Origin: Sphingopyxis sp. OAS728
Lineage (GTDB): Bacteria > Pseudomonadota > Alphaproteobacteria > Sphingomonadales > Sphingomonadaceae
Assembly: GCF_014873485.1 (NCBI RefSeq)
Contig: NZ_JADBDT010000001.1
Location: forward strand, 2,356,001 to 2,420,000
Direction of reading: 5' to 3'
Length of the DNA: 64,000 nt
Below the pieces are notes generated by a model. The model saw only the letters and a list, made by a program, of their open reading frames with translations, did not search any database and was not told where the DNA came from. The number at the start of each line of letters is the position of its first letter. Position 1 is the first letter of the stretch. The translations under genes were made by a program, and so were the position numbers. Of the stretch, positions 24,964-33,542 are shown one piece after another.

Positions 24964-25575
24964 TCAGACTTTCCAGCGGAAATGGCCGGTCAGCTTATGC
25001 TTGAACAACGCATCCTCCTCACGCGTGCCGCCGCCGATATTGTGGAGGACGAGCGGTACGCCGGTCGTATCCTTGCGGTCGGACACGATGCCGGTGTGCG
25101 GCAGCCGCCCGCCGACCATCTGGGTGAAGATGTCGCCCGGACGCCAGTCGGCGGGATCGTTGGTGACGGGCAGTGCCGCCCCGTGCCGCCGCCAATAGGT
25201 CGCGAGATTGGGCACGCGGCGATGATCGATGTTGCGGTCGGGGCGGCCGAGCCCCCAATTTTTCGGATAAGCCCCAAAATTGGCGCGCATGTCGGCGTTT
25301 ACAAGGGCCTGGAGATCGTGGCCCAGCGCATCGCGAAAGGCGCGGATCACGACGTCGGTGCACACGCCCTTCGCGCGGTCGACATCGCCGTTCGGGAAAC
25401 GCAGCACGGTGTAGGCGGGGTCATAGGTCAGCGTGACGCCGACCTGCCGCCGCGCGGCACGCACCAGAAGCTGCGCCGGGGTAAGTGCCATCGCCTCGCC
25501 CGACACGCCGAAGGCAAGCACCGCGCCAAGGAAGGCGCGCCGCGTTGGCTGGAACGGAGGTACGGACGCTTGCAT
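24964..25575 (-). CDS. DUF1287 family exported protein
   Basis: The 203-residue product has a twin-arginine-like leader (PTRRAFLGAVLAFGVSGEAMA) and a DUF1287 domain: TYDPAYTVLRFPNGDV, the Cys-bearing CTDVVIRAFRDALG, NIDHRRVPNL, ADWRPGDIFTQMV and HTGIVSDRK. The Cys followed by a later His looks like an NlpC/P60-type (papain-fold) cysteine peptidase, but that activity is only inferred. The ATG at 25575 is preferred to a TTG at 25593. It lies beyond the rplS terminator, so it needs its own promoter. Confidence 0.85.
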   Translation of the reverse strand: MQASVPPFQPTRRAFLGAVLAFGVSGEAMALTPAQLLVRAARRQVGVTLTYDPAYTVLRFPNGDVDRAKGVCTDVVIRAFRDALGHDLQALVNADMRANFGAYPKNWGLGRPDRNIDHRRVPNLATYWRRHGAALPVTNDPADWRPGDIFTQMVGGRLPHTGIVSDRKDTTGVPLVLHNIGGGTREEDALFKHKLTGHFRWKV

Positions 25576-25596
25576 CAAATTCGCTTTGCCCAAAAG

Positions 25597-25637
25597 AAAA
25601 CGACCGGCTCTGCCTGTTGGCGGAACCGGTCGTTTTT
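25597..25637 (-). terminator. Rho-independent terminator of rplS
   Basis: AAAACGACCGG (25597-25607) and its complement (25626-25636) form an 11-bp stem flanked by A and T runs. On the minus strand it comes 37 bp after the rplS stop and before the DUF1287 start. Confidence 0.85.
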
Positions 25638-25673
25638 GAAAGCTGTTTCGGCTTTGGTGTGGAGAAGCTCTCC

Positions 25674-26051
25674 TTAGCCTTCGCCGGCTTCCGACCGGTA
25701 ATCGCGGCGCTCCGCAATACGCGCCGATTTACCAGTGCGGCCACGAAGATAGTAAAGCTTCGCACGACGCACAGCACCCTTGCGGATCACGGTAATGCTG
25801 TCGATGTTGGGCGAATAGAGCGGGAACACGCGCTCGACACCTTCGCCGAACGACATTTTGCGCACGGTAAAGTTGGAGCCCATGCCCTTGTTCGAGCGTG
25901 CAATGCACACGCCTTCGAAATTCTGGACGCGGGTGCGCTCGCCTTCGACCACCTTCACGCCGACTTTCAGCGTGTCGCCGGGACGGAAGGTCGGAATGGT
26001 CTTGCCAGCCTTGGCAATTTCTTCGGCTTCGATCGTCTGGATGAGGTTCAT
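25674..26051 (-). CDS. rplS: 50S ribosomal protein L19
   Basis: L19 (125 residues) lies at the 30S-50S interface. [60 protein letters not shown] and [18 protein letters not shown] are conserved. The ATG at 26051 has AGAGGA 4 bp upstream; the open frame continuing upstream has no ribosomal-like sequence. In most bacteria rplS follows trmD directly; here a plus-strand sulfatase-like gene separates them, so rplS must have its own promoter in 26052-26383. Confidence 0.96.
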   Translation of the reverse strand: MNLIQTIEAEEIAKAGKTIPTFRPGDTLKVGVKVVEGERTRVQNFEGVCIARSNKGMGSNFTVRKMSFGEGVERVFPLYSPNIDSITVIRKGAVRRAKLYYLRGRTGKSARIAERRDYRSEAGEG

Positions 26052-26333
26052 GTCCTCTAGTCCTTTTCTTTTCGCCGCGCGCCAGAGGCAGGCCAACCCG
26101 AGCATCGATATGACGCTCCCAAAGGTCCGGCCTGCGTAACCGTATCTGTCGGCAAGGCTTCCCGATCGCAGCACTTCGGAAACCCTGCGCCCCGTCCGGA
26201 TGACCGGCCGGGGATAAGCGGATGAGGGGCGCGCGCAAGCAATGCGATTCGCCCGGTTCCACTCGAAGCCGCGGCCACTACGCCGGAAAGCCATGAAATG
26301 CAAGGGTCTCGGCGGCGAAGCGGCGCGGCGGGT
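26052..26333. other. Gap upstream of rplS, no gene seen
   Basis: This is the only gene-free stretch above 300 bp (26052-26383, including the site at 26334). Minus-strand and plus-strand frames stay open but show no conserved protein, no start with a ribosome-binding site and no repeats. It should hold the rplS promoter; I cannot pick a convincing -35/-10 pair. Confidence 0.5.
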
Positions 26334-26348
26334 TTAAACGGCCATTAA
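26334..26348. promoter_or_regulatory. Exact CtrA-type site TTAA-N7-TTAA
   Basis: TTAA at 26334-26337 and TTAA at 26345-26348 are 7 bp apart, the full CtrA recognition pattern of alphaproteobacteria. It lies 36 bp before the sulfatase-like ATG, a position suitable for activation or repression of that gene. Confidence 0.6.
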
Positions 26349-26383
26349 CCAAAATCCGTCATGTGCAGCAGCGGAGGGACCCG

Positions 26384-27757
26384 ATGCTGCAGATGACCGC
26401 CATGAAGCCGCTCGCGAGCCGCGCTTTTGCGCCCGCCGACGGCACCGGGCTGGCGGCGTTCCTCAACTGGGCGCTGTGCTGGATACTGCTGCCCAACCTG
26501 CCCTTTCTGCCGATCACCATCATGGGCGGGCCGATGCGCGCGCCCGAAATCTGGCTGTGCGCCGCGGTCGGCTTCGTCGCGAGCTGGTTCGGATATTGGG
26601 TTCGCCTTTCGGCCTTTTTCGGCCTTCTCGCCTATCTGACACTCGTCTTCATCGCGAGCATGTTCAACATGCACGTCAGCATGATCCTGTCGGTGATCGC
26701 GCTGGTGCTCGACCTCCGCCCCGCCGCCTCGCCCGAATATATGATCGGCGGGGGGCTGCTGATCTTCGTCCTGGCGATCGCCGCGCGGCAGCTTCGCCGG
26801 CCGAACCATCTGCGCGGACTGCAGTGGATGGCCGCAGCCGCAGCGCTGACCTATACGCTGGCGACGGCCGACTATGTCCGGGCGCGCGACGGGTCCACCG
26901 CCTATAACCGCGTGGCACCCGCCGATGCGCCGTTCACCTCGGCGACGCAGCAAACCGGCTTTCTGAAGCTCGCCGACGGCAAAAGGCATGTGATGATCGT
27001 CGTCGTCGAGGCGATGGGGCTACCGACCGAGCCCGCGCTGCGCACGCGCCTCGACGCCATCTGGACGCGCCCCGAACTCGCCGAGCGGTTCGAGATCAGC
27101 CAGGGCAGCACGACCTTTTACAATTCGACGACCAAGGGCGAGATACGCGAGCTGTGCCAGCGATGGGGCGATTATCCCGAGATCGCGGTGCCCGACCCCG
27201 ATTGCCTGCCCGCGGCCTTGGCACGACGCGGCTATGCGACGCACGCTTATCACGGCTTTTCGCCGAAATTCTTTGACCGCGATCGCTGGTATCCGCTGAT
27301 CGGGTTCGAACGAATGAGCTTTCGCGACACGCTTGAGGCCGAGGGCGCGGGGCATTGCCCGAACGTCTTTCCCGGCGCGTGCGACCGCAACATTCCGCGG
27401 CTGATCGGCCGCGACCTCGCTGCGGCGAAGCGGCCGCAGTTCGTCTATTGGCTGACGCTCAATTCGCATCTGCCGGTGGTCGCCAACGCCGAGCTGCGCA
27501 CCGAGAATTGCCGCCAGCTTGGCGCCGTGCTCGACAGCGATTATCCGCCCGTCTGCCGCCTGTTCGCGATCTGGGACGACACCGCTGCGGCGCTCGCCGC
27601 GATGGCGAACCGGCCCGATTTCCCGCCGACCGACATATTGATCGTCGGCGATCATATGCCGCCCTTCACCCAGCAAAAGAGCCGGATGATGTTCGACAGC
27701 ACGAAGGTACCGTGGGTGCTTCTGCGCTATCGGGCGCCGGAGCGTCCGGCCGAATAG
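26384..27757 (+). CDS. Membrane-bound sulfatase/phosphoethanolamine-transferase-like protein
   Basis: The 457-residue protein has about five N-terminal membrane helices (residues 18-150) and a C-terminal alkaline-phosphatase-superfamily domain (about 190-455). It shows [14 protein letters not shown] with the metal-side Glu, [16 protein letters not shown] where the catalytic Thr would be, [10 protein letters not shown], and the metal motif [12 protein letters not shown]. This is the layout of LtaS- and EptA-like enzymes that decorate lipid A or glycans with phosphoethanolamine or phosphoglycerol. The ATG at 26384 follows GGAGGGA. Its 3' end overlaps trmD by 31 bp in convergent orientation. Confidence 0.82.
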   Translation: MLQMTAMKPLASRAFAPADGTGLAAFLNWALCWILLPNLPFLPITIMGGPMRAPEIWLCAAVGFVASWFGYWVRLSAFFGLLAYLTLVFIASMFNMHVSMILSVIALVLDLRPAASPEYMIGGGLLIFVLAIAARQLRRPNHLRGLQWMAAAAALTYTLATADYVRARDGSTAYNRVAPADAPFTSATQQTGFLKLADGKRHVMIVVVEAMGLPTEPALRTRLDAIWTRPELAERFEISQGSTTFYNSTTKGEIRELCQRWGDYPEIAVPDPDCLPAALARRGYATHAYHGFSPKFFDRDRWYPLIGFERMSFRDTLEAEGAGHCPNVFPGACDRNIPRLIGRDLAAAKRPQFVYWLTLNSHLPVVANAELRTENCRQLGAVLDSDYPPVCRLFAIWDDTAAALAAMANRPDFPPTDILIVGDHMPPFTQQKSRMMFDSTKVPWVLLRYRAPERPAE

Positions 27758-28437
27758 GCCGCCCACAAATCGGGACGCCGCGCCTCGGTATCGCGTTCGG
27801 CCTGCTCGCGGCGCCACGCCGCAATCTTCTTGTGATCGCCCGACCGCAGCACGTCGGGGATATCGCGCCCTTCCCAGCTCACGGGCCGCGTGTAGTGCGG
27901 ATATTCGAGCAACCCCTGTTCGAACGATTCATCGTCGCCGCTGGCCGAAGCGCCCATCACGCCGGGAAGGAGGCGGATGCACGCGTCGAGCAGCAACAAC
28001 GCGCCCATCTCTCCGCCCGACAATATGATGTCACCCATCGACACTTGCTCGATCGGCCTCGCGTCGAAGATGCGCTCGTCGAATCCTTCGAACCGGCCGC
28101 AGAGGATGATCGCGCCGGGGCCGGCCGAAAGCTGGCGCACGCGCGCCTGCGTGATCGGTGCACCGCGCGGGGTCATCGCAAGGATTGGGAGGCCCGGATG
28201 CGCCGCCACCGCATGGTCGATCGCCGCCGCCAGCACATCGGCCTTGAGGACCATGCCGGCGCCGCCGCCCGCGGGTGTGTCGTCGACGGTGCGGTGCTTG
28301 TCGGTCGCGAAATCGCGGATATGCACCGGCGCGCAAGCCCACGTCCCGCTTTCGAGCGCGCGCCCCGCCATGCTGTGCCCTAGCGGGCCGGGAAACATGT
28401 CGGGGTAGAGGGTGAGCGGGACGGCGGTGAAGGTCAT
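27727..28437 (-). CDS. trmD: tRNA (guanine37-N1)-methyltransferase
   Basis: TrmD (236 residues) methylates G37 next to the anticodon with SAM and prevents frameshifts. Its knotted SPOUT fold shows [58 protein letters not shown] and the C-terminal [22 protein letters not shown] split over its two blocks. The start overlaps the 108-residue membrane protein gene by 4 bp (ATGA). It is separated from rimM by about 3.9 kb of unrelated genes. Confidence 0.97.
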   Translation of the reverse strand: MTFTAVPLTLYPDMFPGPLGHSMAGRALESGTWACAPVHIRDFATDKHRTVDDTPAGGGAGMVLKADVLAAAIDHAVAAHPGLPILAMTPRGAPITQARVRQLSAGPGAIILCGRFEGFDERIFDARPIEQVSMGDIILSGGEMGALLLLDACIRLLPGVMGASASGDDESFEQGLLEYPHYTRPVSWEGRDIPDVLRSGDHKKIAAWRREQAERDTEARRPDLWAAYSAGRSGAR

Positions 28438-28760
28438 GGTCGGCGCTCAACAGAAATCTGGCGCCAAGTCCAGCGCATCAAGCCGTGCCCCAACAACCAC
28501 GCCAAAATCGCGCCAACCGGCCCCCACCAAAGAAAAGAAATGGCAAACTTCCAGCCGAAAGCGGCCGAGTAGAGCCACAATCCGATCAAAACCGGAATCA
28601 GCAACAATATCGGCACGATCGCAGGAGCTACTATGACGGCTTCCCGATAGCCAACGCCGCCCCTTCCCGCACGGCGTAATGACAGGCGATACAGAAGCAT
28701 CGTCCCGATCTGCATGAGCAGAATAAAGCAAATCAGAGAGATAGCCGGGAATATGCTCAT
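28434..28760 (-). CDS. Small membrane protein of unknown function
   Basis: The 108-residue product has three hydrophobic helices (about 4-24, 42-66 and 72-92), with Arg-rich [16 protein letters not shown] between the first two. I recognise no family. It overlaps the LysR stop and the trmD start by 4 bp each (ATGA at both ends), so it is translated between them in one mRNA. The longer upstream reading (from 28826) lies inside the LysR gene and is rejected. Confidence 0.75.
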   Translation of the reverse strand: MSIFPAISLICFILLMQIGTMLLYRLSLRRAGRGGVGYREAVIVAPAIVPILLLIPVLIGLWLYSAAFGWKFAISFLWWGPVGAILAWLLGHGLMRWTWRQISVERRP

Positions 28761-29680
28761 AACAGCGGCTCCCATACCGCGTCGGGCAGCAGGTGGCGAT
28801 CCTTCTCGATTTCGGCGTGCAGCCATTCGCGGAAGCGTTCGATCTTGCGCACCCCGACGCGGTTATCACGGTGGACGAGCCACATGCCCGACCCCTTCGA
28901 CACATAGAATGTGTCGAAGGGCTGGACCATGCGGCCGCTCGCGAGTTCGCCCTGCCAGTAGAGCGGGGTCATCATCGCGACGCCGAAGCCCGCCTGTACC
29001 GCCGCCCCTTCCTGCAACTGGCTGTCGAGTTCGATCCCGCGACGCGACGTCGCGGGCGGCGTTCCCACCCCTGCCAGAGCGAACCATTCGGCCCACCAGC
29101 TGTCGTTCGGCGCGAGGCGCTGGACGCGGAGCAGGTCGGCGGGCTCGCGGATATCATGTTCCTCGAGAAAGGCCGGCGAGGCGATCGGGGCGAGATATTG
29201 GCGCATCAGGAAATCGCTGCGCAGTCCCGGCCACACGCCCCTGCCGATGCGGATCGCGACATCGACGTTGGAGGCGTCGAAGTCGACGAGATCGTTGCTC
29301 ATCGCCATGCGCACCGCGAGTTCGGGATATTGGAGCTGGAAGCTGCCGATGCGCGCGCTGAGCCAGGTGCCGCCGAAGCTGGTCGCGGCGTTGATCGTCA
29401 GAACATCGGCCTCGTCGCTGCCGAGCGCGGCGAAGGCGTCGCCCATCGTGGCGAAGGCGTTGCTGATCGCGGGGAGCAATCGCTGCCCCGTTTCGGACAA
29501 TCGCACACGGCCCTTTTCGCGCACGAAGAGCGCGCGGCCGAGGCGATCCTCCAATTGGCGGATTTGATAACTCACCGCCGCCTGCGTGAGCCCCAGTTCC
29601 TCGGCGGCGCGCGAGAAATTCTGCAAACGTCCGGCGGCTTCGAAGGTGCGCACGGCAGCGAGGGGCGGCAGGCGGGACAT
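28757..29680 (-). CDS. LysR-family transcriptional regulator, GcvA-like
   Basis: The 307-residue regulator has the LysR helix-turn-helix (LPPLAAVRTFEAAGRLQNFS and ELGLTQAAVSYQIRQLEDRL) and an effector domain of GcvA/AmpR type (WLSARIGSFQLQYPELAVRM; VDVAIRIGRGVWPGL). The ligand is unknown. It reads away from a small plus-strand gene and leads an operon with the membrane protein and trmD. A perfect 8-bp inverted repeat lies 7 bp upstream of its ATG. Confidence 0.92.
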   Translation of the reverse strand: MSRLPPLAAVRTFEAAGRLQNFSRAAEELGLTQAAVSYQIRQLEDRLGRALFVREKGRVRLSETGQRLLPAISNAFATMGDAFAALGSDEADVLTINAATSFGGTWLSARIGSFQLQYPELAVRMAMSNDLVDFDASNVDVAIRIGRGVWPGLRSDFLMRQYLAPIASPAFLEEHDIREPADLLRVQRLAPNDSWWAEWFALAGVGTPPATSRRGIELDSQLQEGAAVQAGFGVAMMTPLYWQGELASGRMVQPFDTFYVSKGSGMWLVHRDNRVGVRKIERFREWLHAEIEKDRHLLPDAVWEPLL

Positions 29681-29686
29681 AAGACC

Positions 29687-29705
29687 TTATAAGCAGAGCT
29701 TATAA
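29687..29705. promoter_or_regulatory. Perfect inverted repeat, probable LysR-type operator
   Basis: TTATAAGC at 29687-29694 and GCTTATAA at 29698-29705 flank AGA. It sits between the LysR gene and the divergent 66-residue gene and fits the inverted-repeat T-N11-A style of LysR binding boxes; negative autoregulation is likely. Confidence 0.75.
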
Positions 29706-29781
29706 TATGGTCTACGCCTTTTGTTGGCCGCGGGGAGCGGGGCGAGGCATATTCTGATCATCAAGCGAAAGGAGATGAACG

Positions 29782-29982
29782 ATGAGAGACGAGCAGTTCA
29801 TGCGCGTTTGGAATGACGGTCATGATCATTTCAGCGCCGATATCGCCCGCGGCCTCCACTGGCTCGCGACCCCGTTCCGCCGCCTCGGCGAGTGGATCGC
29901 CCTGCCGAGCGCGCCCGGCGAAGACAGCGCCTTCACCCGCGTTGCTGCACGCTGCGGCGTGCGCCCGCGCCGGGCACGATAA
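29782..29982 (+). CDS. Small protein of unknown function, divergent from LysR gene
   Basis: The 66-residue product starts at the ATG 7 bp after AAGGAGA; the ATG overlapping the ribosome site is in another frame. It carries NDGHDHFSADIARGLHWL, FRRLGEWI and an Arg-rich tail (CGVRPRRAR). No membrane helix or known domain is seen; an amphipathic helix is likely. Its position across the operator makes it the probable LysR target. Short length keeps the call moderate. Confidence 0.6.
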   Translation: MRDEQFMRVWNDGHDHFSADIARGLHWLATPFRRLGEWIALPSAPGEDSAFTRVAARCGVRPRRAR

Positions 29983-30020
29983 GAAACCCTGCCCTCCCCT
30001 CTCGAAGGTCCAGGGCGAAA

Positions 30021-30058
30021 ACGGGGTGAGGCCGTCCCTTGCTAAAGCCTCACCCCGT
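30021..30058. repeat. Intergenic palindrome
   Basis: ACGGGGTGAGGC (30021-30032) and GCCTCACCCCGT (30047-30058) are perfect 12-bp arms with a 14-bp loop. It ends 6 bp before the stop of the convergent serine hydrolase gene. No T run follows; it may be a repeat or a weak terminator. Confidence 0.65.
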
Positions 30059-30063
30059 CGAAA

Positions 30064-31578
30064 TCAGCGCGCCTCGGGTGGCACGACGCGCAGGCGCAGC
30101 GCCTGGATCGTGACCGGCGTCGTCGGCGCGAGCAACAATTGCCCGTCGAGCTTGCCCTTCTCGCAATTGAGCCGGAAGGCGGTCGACATCGCCCCGCTCG
30201 GCGCGAGCGGTTCGTCGGTCGGGCATGCCCCGACCTCGGCCTTCAGCTTCGCAAATTCGGTTTTCCAGTTATCGGCCGAGCGGTCGAGCAGGAAGTTCAT
30301 CGCGAGCCGACCCTGCAGCGGGCCAAGGTCGCCCGCGGCATAAGCCGCCCTTGCCGCCGCATAGGCGTCCGCCACCGCAGGCGACACCGGAACGGGGCGC
30401 GTTTCGAGCAGCCCCGCCTTGTCCATCGCGACCGCGGTGTCCCATGCGGGGCCCGACGGTCCGGCGTAGGTCCGGTTCGACAGCGCGAAGACCCCGACGC
30501 CATGGTCGGGCATCAGCATCACATGGCTGCCATAGCCCGGATAGCCGCCACCATGCGCGAGCGTGAGGCCGAGGTCGCAATCCTGCGCGACGCGCCAGCC
30601 CATGCCATAGGCGCCGGCCTGCTTGCACGCCGTGGCACCGCTCGCCCCGATGCGGTTCGTCACCGAGACGAAGTTCGAGCCCTGCGCGATCTCGCGCACC
30701 GTTGACCGCTTGACCGGGCCATTGTCGGCATCGTCGCGCGCGGGCCAGGCCGAAAGCAGGAAAGCGACCCATTTGGCATAGTCGGCCGCGCTGACCTGCA
30801 AGCCGCCCATCGCATTGAACGCGCCGTCGACCATCTCGGGCTCGGCGGTCCAGCGCTCATTTTCCCAGCGATAGCCGAGCGCGTAACGTGCCTTGGGCGC
30901 TTTGGGCGCATCGAAGCCGCTGCTCGTCATGCCAAGCGGGGTCAGGATCGTTTTCTGGACATAGGCCGTGTACGTCATGCCCGAGGCGTTGGCGACGATG
31001 CGGCCGAGCAGCGCGTAGCCGAAGTTCGAATATTCGTGGCTACTCTGCGGCACGCGGCTGAACGGTACACCCGCCGCGATCATCTTCGTGAACTCGTCCT
31101 GCGGCAGTATCTGTTGGCGGTCGCCCCATGGATCGTCGGTGACGAAGCCGCCGACATGCTGGAGCAGGTCCCTGATCCGTATGCGCGGGCTATCCTTCGT
31201 CGGATAGGTCCAGCCCTTCATTTCGGGCACATATTGCTCGGCCAGATCGTCGAGCCGGAGCTTGCCGTCGTCGCGCAATTTCAGGATCGACAGCGCGGTG
31301 AAGGCCTTGGTCATCGACGCGATGCGGAACAGGCTGTCGGGGGTCACCGCGCCCTTGTCGGCGATATTCTGGACCCCGATGCCCTTCACATAGGCAAGCT
31401 TGCCGTCCTTGACGACGCCATAGACGACGCCGGGCACATGCTGCTCGGCCTGGAATTTGGCGAAGAGCGCGTCGATTTCAGGAACGAGTTGGTCGAGGGT
31501 TTTCGGGGCGACCTCCTGCGCCTGCGCAGAAAGTGGAGCCAAAAGCAGGGCGAGGAAAAGACCGGTTTTCAAGCGCAT
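30064..31578 (-). CDS. Exported serine hydrolase of the beta-lactamase class C fold
   Basis: The 504-residue protein has a signal peptide (LALLLAPLSAQAQE) and a class C beta-lactamase/DD-peptidase-like domain. The SxxK motif is SMTKAF (about residue 90), the YxN motif is YSNFGY, and HGGGYPGYG stands in place of the KTG box. Such proteins are D-aminopeptidases, esterases or peptidoglycan-linked hydrolases more often than drug-degrading enzymes. A C-terminal tail of about 130 residues is outside the catalytic fold. It is monocistronic. Confidence 0.9.
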   Translation of the reverse strand: MRLKTGLFLALLLAPLSAQAQEVAPKTLDQLVPEIDALFAKFQAEQHVPGVVYGVVKDGKLAYVKGIGVQNIADKGAVTPDSLFRIASMTKAFTALSILKLRDDGKLRLDDLAEQYVPEMKGWTYPTKDSPRIRIRDLLQHVGGFVTDDPWGDRQQILPQDEFTKMIAAGVPFSRVPQSSHEYSNFGYALLGRIVANASGMTYTAYVQKTILTPLGMTSSGFDAPKAPKARYALGYRWENERWTAEPEMVDGAFNAMGGLQVSAADYAKWVAFLLSAWPARDDADNGPVKRSTVREIAQGSNFVSVTNRIGASGATACKQAGAYGMGWRVAQDCDLGLTLAHGGGYPGYGSHVMLMPDHGVGVFALSNRTYAGPSGPAWDTAVAMDKAGLLETRPVPVSPAVADAYAAARAAYAAGDLGPLQGRLAMNFLLDRSADNWKTEFAKLKAEVGACPTDEPLAPSGAMSTAFRLNCEKGKLDGQLLLAPTTPVTIQALRLRVVPPEAR

Positions 31579-31636
31579 GAAATCCCCCTTCAGTATGTCA
31601 TGGGGCTATCATTTGCGCCCTATCGTCGCAACATCG

Positions 31637-32371
31637 CTATCGGGCGCGGCCGGTGCGCAGCGCGATCGCCCAATCGCTTCGCCCTTCGACCTCCGCCTTG
31701 CGCGCGGCCGCCTGATGGTCATAAGCGACGGCGACCAGATCGACATGAAGCGTGTCGCCGTCGACCACGGCATAGCGCGCCGCGGGCGATCCGGTTTCCA
31801 TCACATGATAGTGCGGCCGGTCCCAGTCATAGGCGGGCAGCCCGACGCTGCCCGGATTGGCAACCGTACGCCCGTCGGACAGCTTCACCTGAAGCGGAAC
31901 GTGGGTATGTCCGCACAGGACAAGCCGTTCGCTGCGGCCGACCACGCGCGCGGCGACGGCGTCGGCCGGCGTATCGCTTACTCCCGCTTCGTCCACGTCG
32001 TGGAGCATATAGTCGAGATCGCTGTGGAGCGTCCCGTGGCACAGATAGATGTCGGGCCGCCACGCGAGCACCGGCGGCAGCGTCCGGAGCCACGCACGTT
32101 CGCCCTCGCCGATCGCAGCGTCGGCAAAACGGTCCGAATCGCCCATTTGATCTCGCGTCTGCGTCAGCAGCTGGCGCTCATGGTTGCCGGCGATCGTCGG
32201 CCATTCGAGCGGGCGCAGATAGGCGGCGGTTTCGACCGGCCATAACGGCCCCGACAGGATATCGCCCAGATTGATGAATGTGTCGCAACCGCGCCGTTTC
32301 GCATCGTCGACGCAGGCTTCCAGCGCCGGGAGATTGCCATGGATGTCGGAAAGAACCGCTATCCGGCTCAT
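31637..32371 (-). CDS. Metallophosphoesterase
   Basis: The 244-residue protein is a calcineurin-like phosphoesterase with a two-metal site: AVLSDIHGNLPALEA (DxH), NLGDILSGP (GD), TIAGNHERQL (GNHE) and LCGHTHVPL (GHTH). Members act on phosphodiesters, nucleotides or phosphoproteins; the substrate is unknown. The ATG at 32371 overlaps the rimM stop by 4 bp, so it is the third gene of the rpsP-rimM operon, in the place where trmD normally stands. Confidence 0.92.
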   Translation of the reverse strand: MSRIAVLSDIHGNLPALEACVDDAKRRGCDTFINLGDILSGPLWPVETAAYLRPLEWPTIAGNHERQLLTQTRDQMGDSDRFADAAIGEGERAWLRTLPPVLAWRPDIYLCHGTLHSDLDYMLHDVDEAGVSDTPADAVAARVVGRSERLVLCGHTHVPLQVKLSDGRTVANPGSVGLPAYDWDRPHYHVMETGSPAARYAVVDGDTLHVDLVAVAYDHQAAARKAEVEGRSDWAIALRTGRAR

Positions 32372-32856
32372 TCGACATAGTCGCTGGAAATCACCACCTG
32401 CTCGCCCCATTCGGGAACGGCCTTGTCGTTCATCGGCACCATGAAGCGCTTGCCGTCGGGTTTCGCGATTTCGAGAATGTCGCCGGCGCCGAAATTTTCG
32501 ACCGCAACGACTTCGCCGACGGTGCGCCCGTCGGTGGACACGCACGGCAGGCCGAGCAGGTCGTGGTGGTAATATTCGCCCTCGCCCAGCGCGGGCAGCG
32601 CCGAGCGCGGCACCGTGAGCACCGTTCCGCGCAAGGCCTCGGCAGCACTGCGGTCGGTGATTTCGGCGAAGGTTGCGACCGCGCCCTGATTGGCGGGACG
32701 TATCGATTTGAGGGTCAGCTTGCGGTCGCCCGCGTCGAAAACGGAAAAGGCGCGGAGAGCCTCCGCGCCTTCGCCGAACAGTTTGAGACGCACCTCGCCC
32801 CGCACCCCGTGCGCGCCGGCGATGGCGGCGAGGGTGACGGGACGATCGGCGTTCAT
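32368..32856 (-). CDS. rimM: 16S rRNA processing protein RimM
   Basis: RimM (162 residues) helps mature the 30S head by binding S19. It shows LAAIAGAHGVRGEVRLKLF at the start of the RimM beta barrel and EYYHHDLLGLPCVSTDG opening the PRC-barrel, with FMVPMNDKAVPEW near the end. It lies 6 bp after rpsP and overlaps the metallophosphoesterase gene by 4 bp. Confidence 0.95.
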   Translation of the reverse strand: MNADRPVTLAAIAGAHGVRGEVRLKLFGEGAEALRAFSVFDAGDRKLTLKSIRPANQGAVATFAEITDRSAAEALRGTVLTVPRSALPALGEGEYYHHDLLGLPCVSTDGRTVGEVVAVENFGAGDILEIAKPDGKRFMVPMNDKAVPEWGEQVVISSDYVE

Positions 32857-32862
32857 AAAGGC

Positions 32863-33501
32863 TTAGCCTTCGGCCTTTTCTTCGGCTTCGGGAGCAACCG
32901 GGCCGCCTTCGGCGACTTCTTCGGCGATCGCGGTCGCGTCGTCGGCGGTCGCGTCGGCCGGGGCTTCGTCGGCGACGGCTTCGGCAACGGCTTCGGCGGT
33001 TTCTTCGCTCTTCACCGAACCGGTCGAATCCGATTCAGCGGCTTCGGGAGCGGCAGCTTCTTCGGCCACGACTTCTTCAGCGGCCACTTCCGGAGCGGCT
33101 TCTTCAGCAGCTTCGGGTTCCGGGGCCGGAGCGGCGGCAGCGGCTGCTGCGGCTTCTTCGGCGTCAGCCAGCTTCTGGGCCTTTTCTTCGGCACGTTCCT
33201 TGGCCTTTTCGCCGGGGACACCCTTGTTCGGATTGTTGCGCGCGGCGCGCTCGAGGACGCCCGCGGCGTCGAGGAAGCGGGCGACGCGATCGGTCGGCTG
33301 CGCGCCAACCGAAACCCAGTGCTTCGCACGGTCGGCGTCGAGCTTCACGCGCTCCGGATTGTCCTTGGCGAGCAGCGGGTTGTAGCTGCCGATCCGCTCG
33401 ATGAAGCGGCCGTCGCGCGGGCTGCGCGAATCGGCGACGACGATCTTGTAATAGGGACGCTTTTTCGAACCGCCGCGTGCGAGGCGAATGGAGGTTGCCA
33501 T
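32863..33501 (-). CDS. rpsP: 30S ribosomal protein S16 with a long acidic C-terminal tail
   Basis: Residues 1-80 are a normal S16 ([50 protein letters not shown]). S16 is usually 80-110 residues; here a tail extends it to 212. The tail starts with a Lys/Glu helix ([20 protein letters not shown]) and becomes an Ala/Glu/Val-rich acidic stretch ([19 protein letters not shown]), probably disordered. Alphaproteobacterial S16 proteins often have such tails. The gene is 41 bp downstream of ffh and 6 bp before rimM. Confidence 0.95.
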   Translation of the reverse strand: MATSIRLARGGSKKRPYYKIVVADSRSPRDGRFIERIGSYNPLLAKDNPERVKLDADRAKHWVSVGAQPTDRVARFLDAAGVLERAARNNPNKGVPGEKAKERAEEKAQKLADAEEAAAAAAAAPAPEPEAAEEAAPEVAAEEVVAEEAAAPEAAESDSTGSVKSEETAEAVAEAVADEAPADATADDATAIAEEVAEGGPVAPEAEEKAEG

Positions 33502-33542
33502 GATATTTTCCTTCAGGGTTTAATGTTCAAATTCGGGTGTAA

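Noticed and set aside
26081..26303. N-terminal extension of rplS on the minus strand
   Set aside because: The frame is open upstream of 26051, but L19 begins at [11 protein letters not shown] with a good ribosome site, and the extension has no ribosomal similarity.
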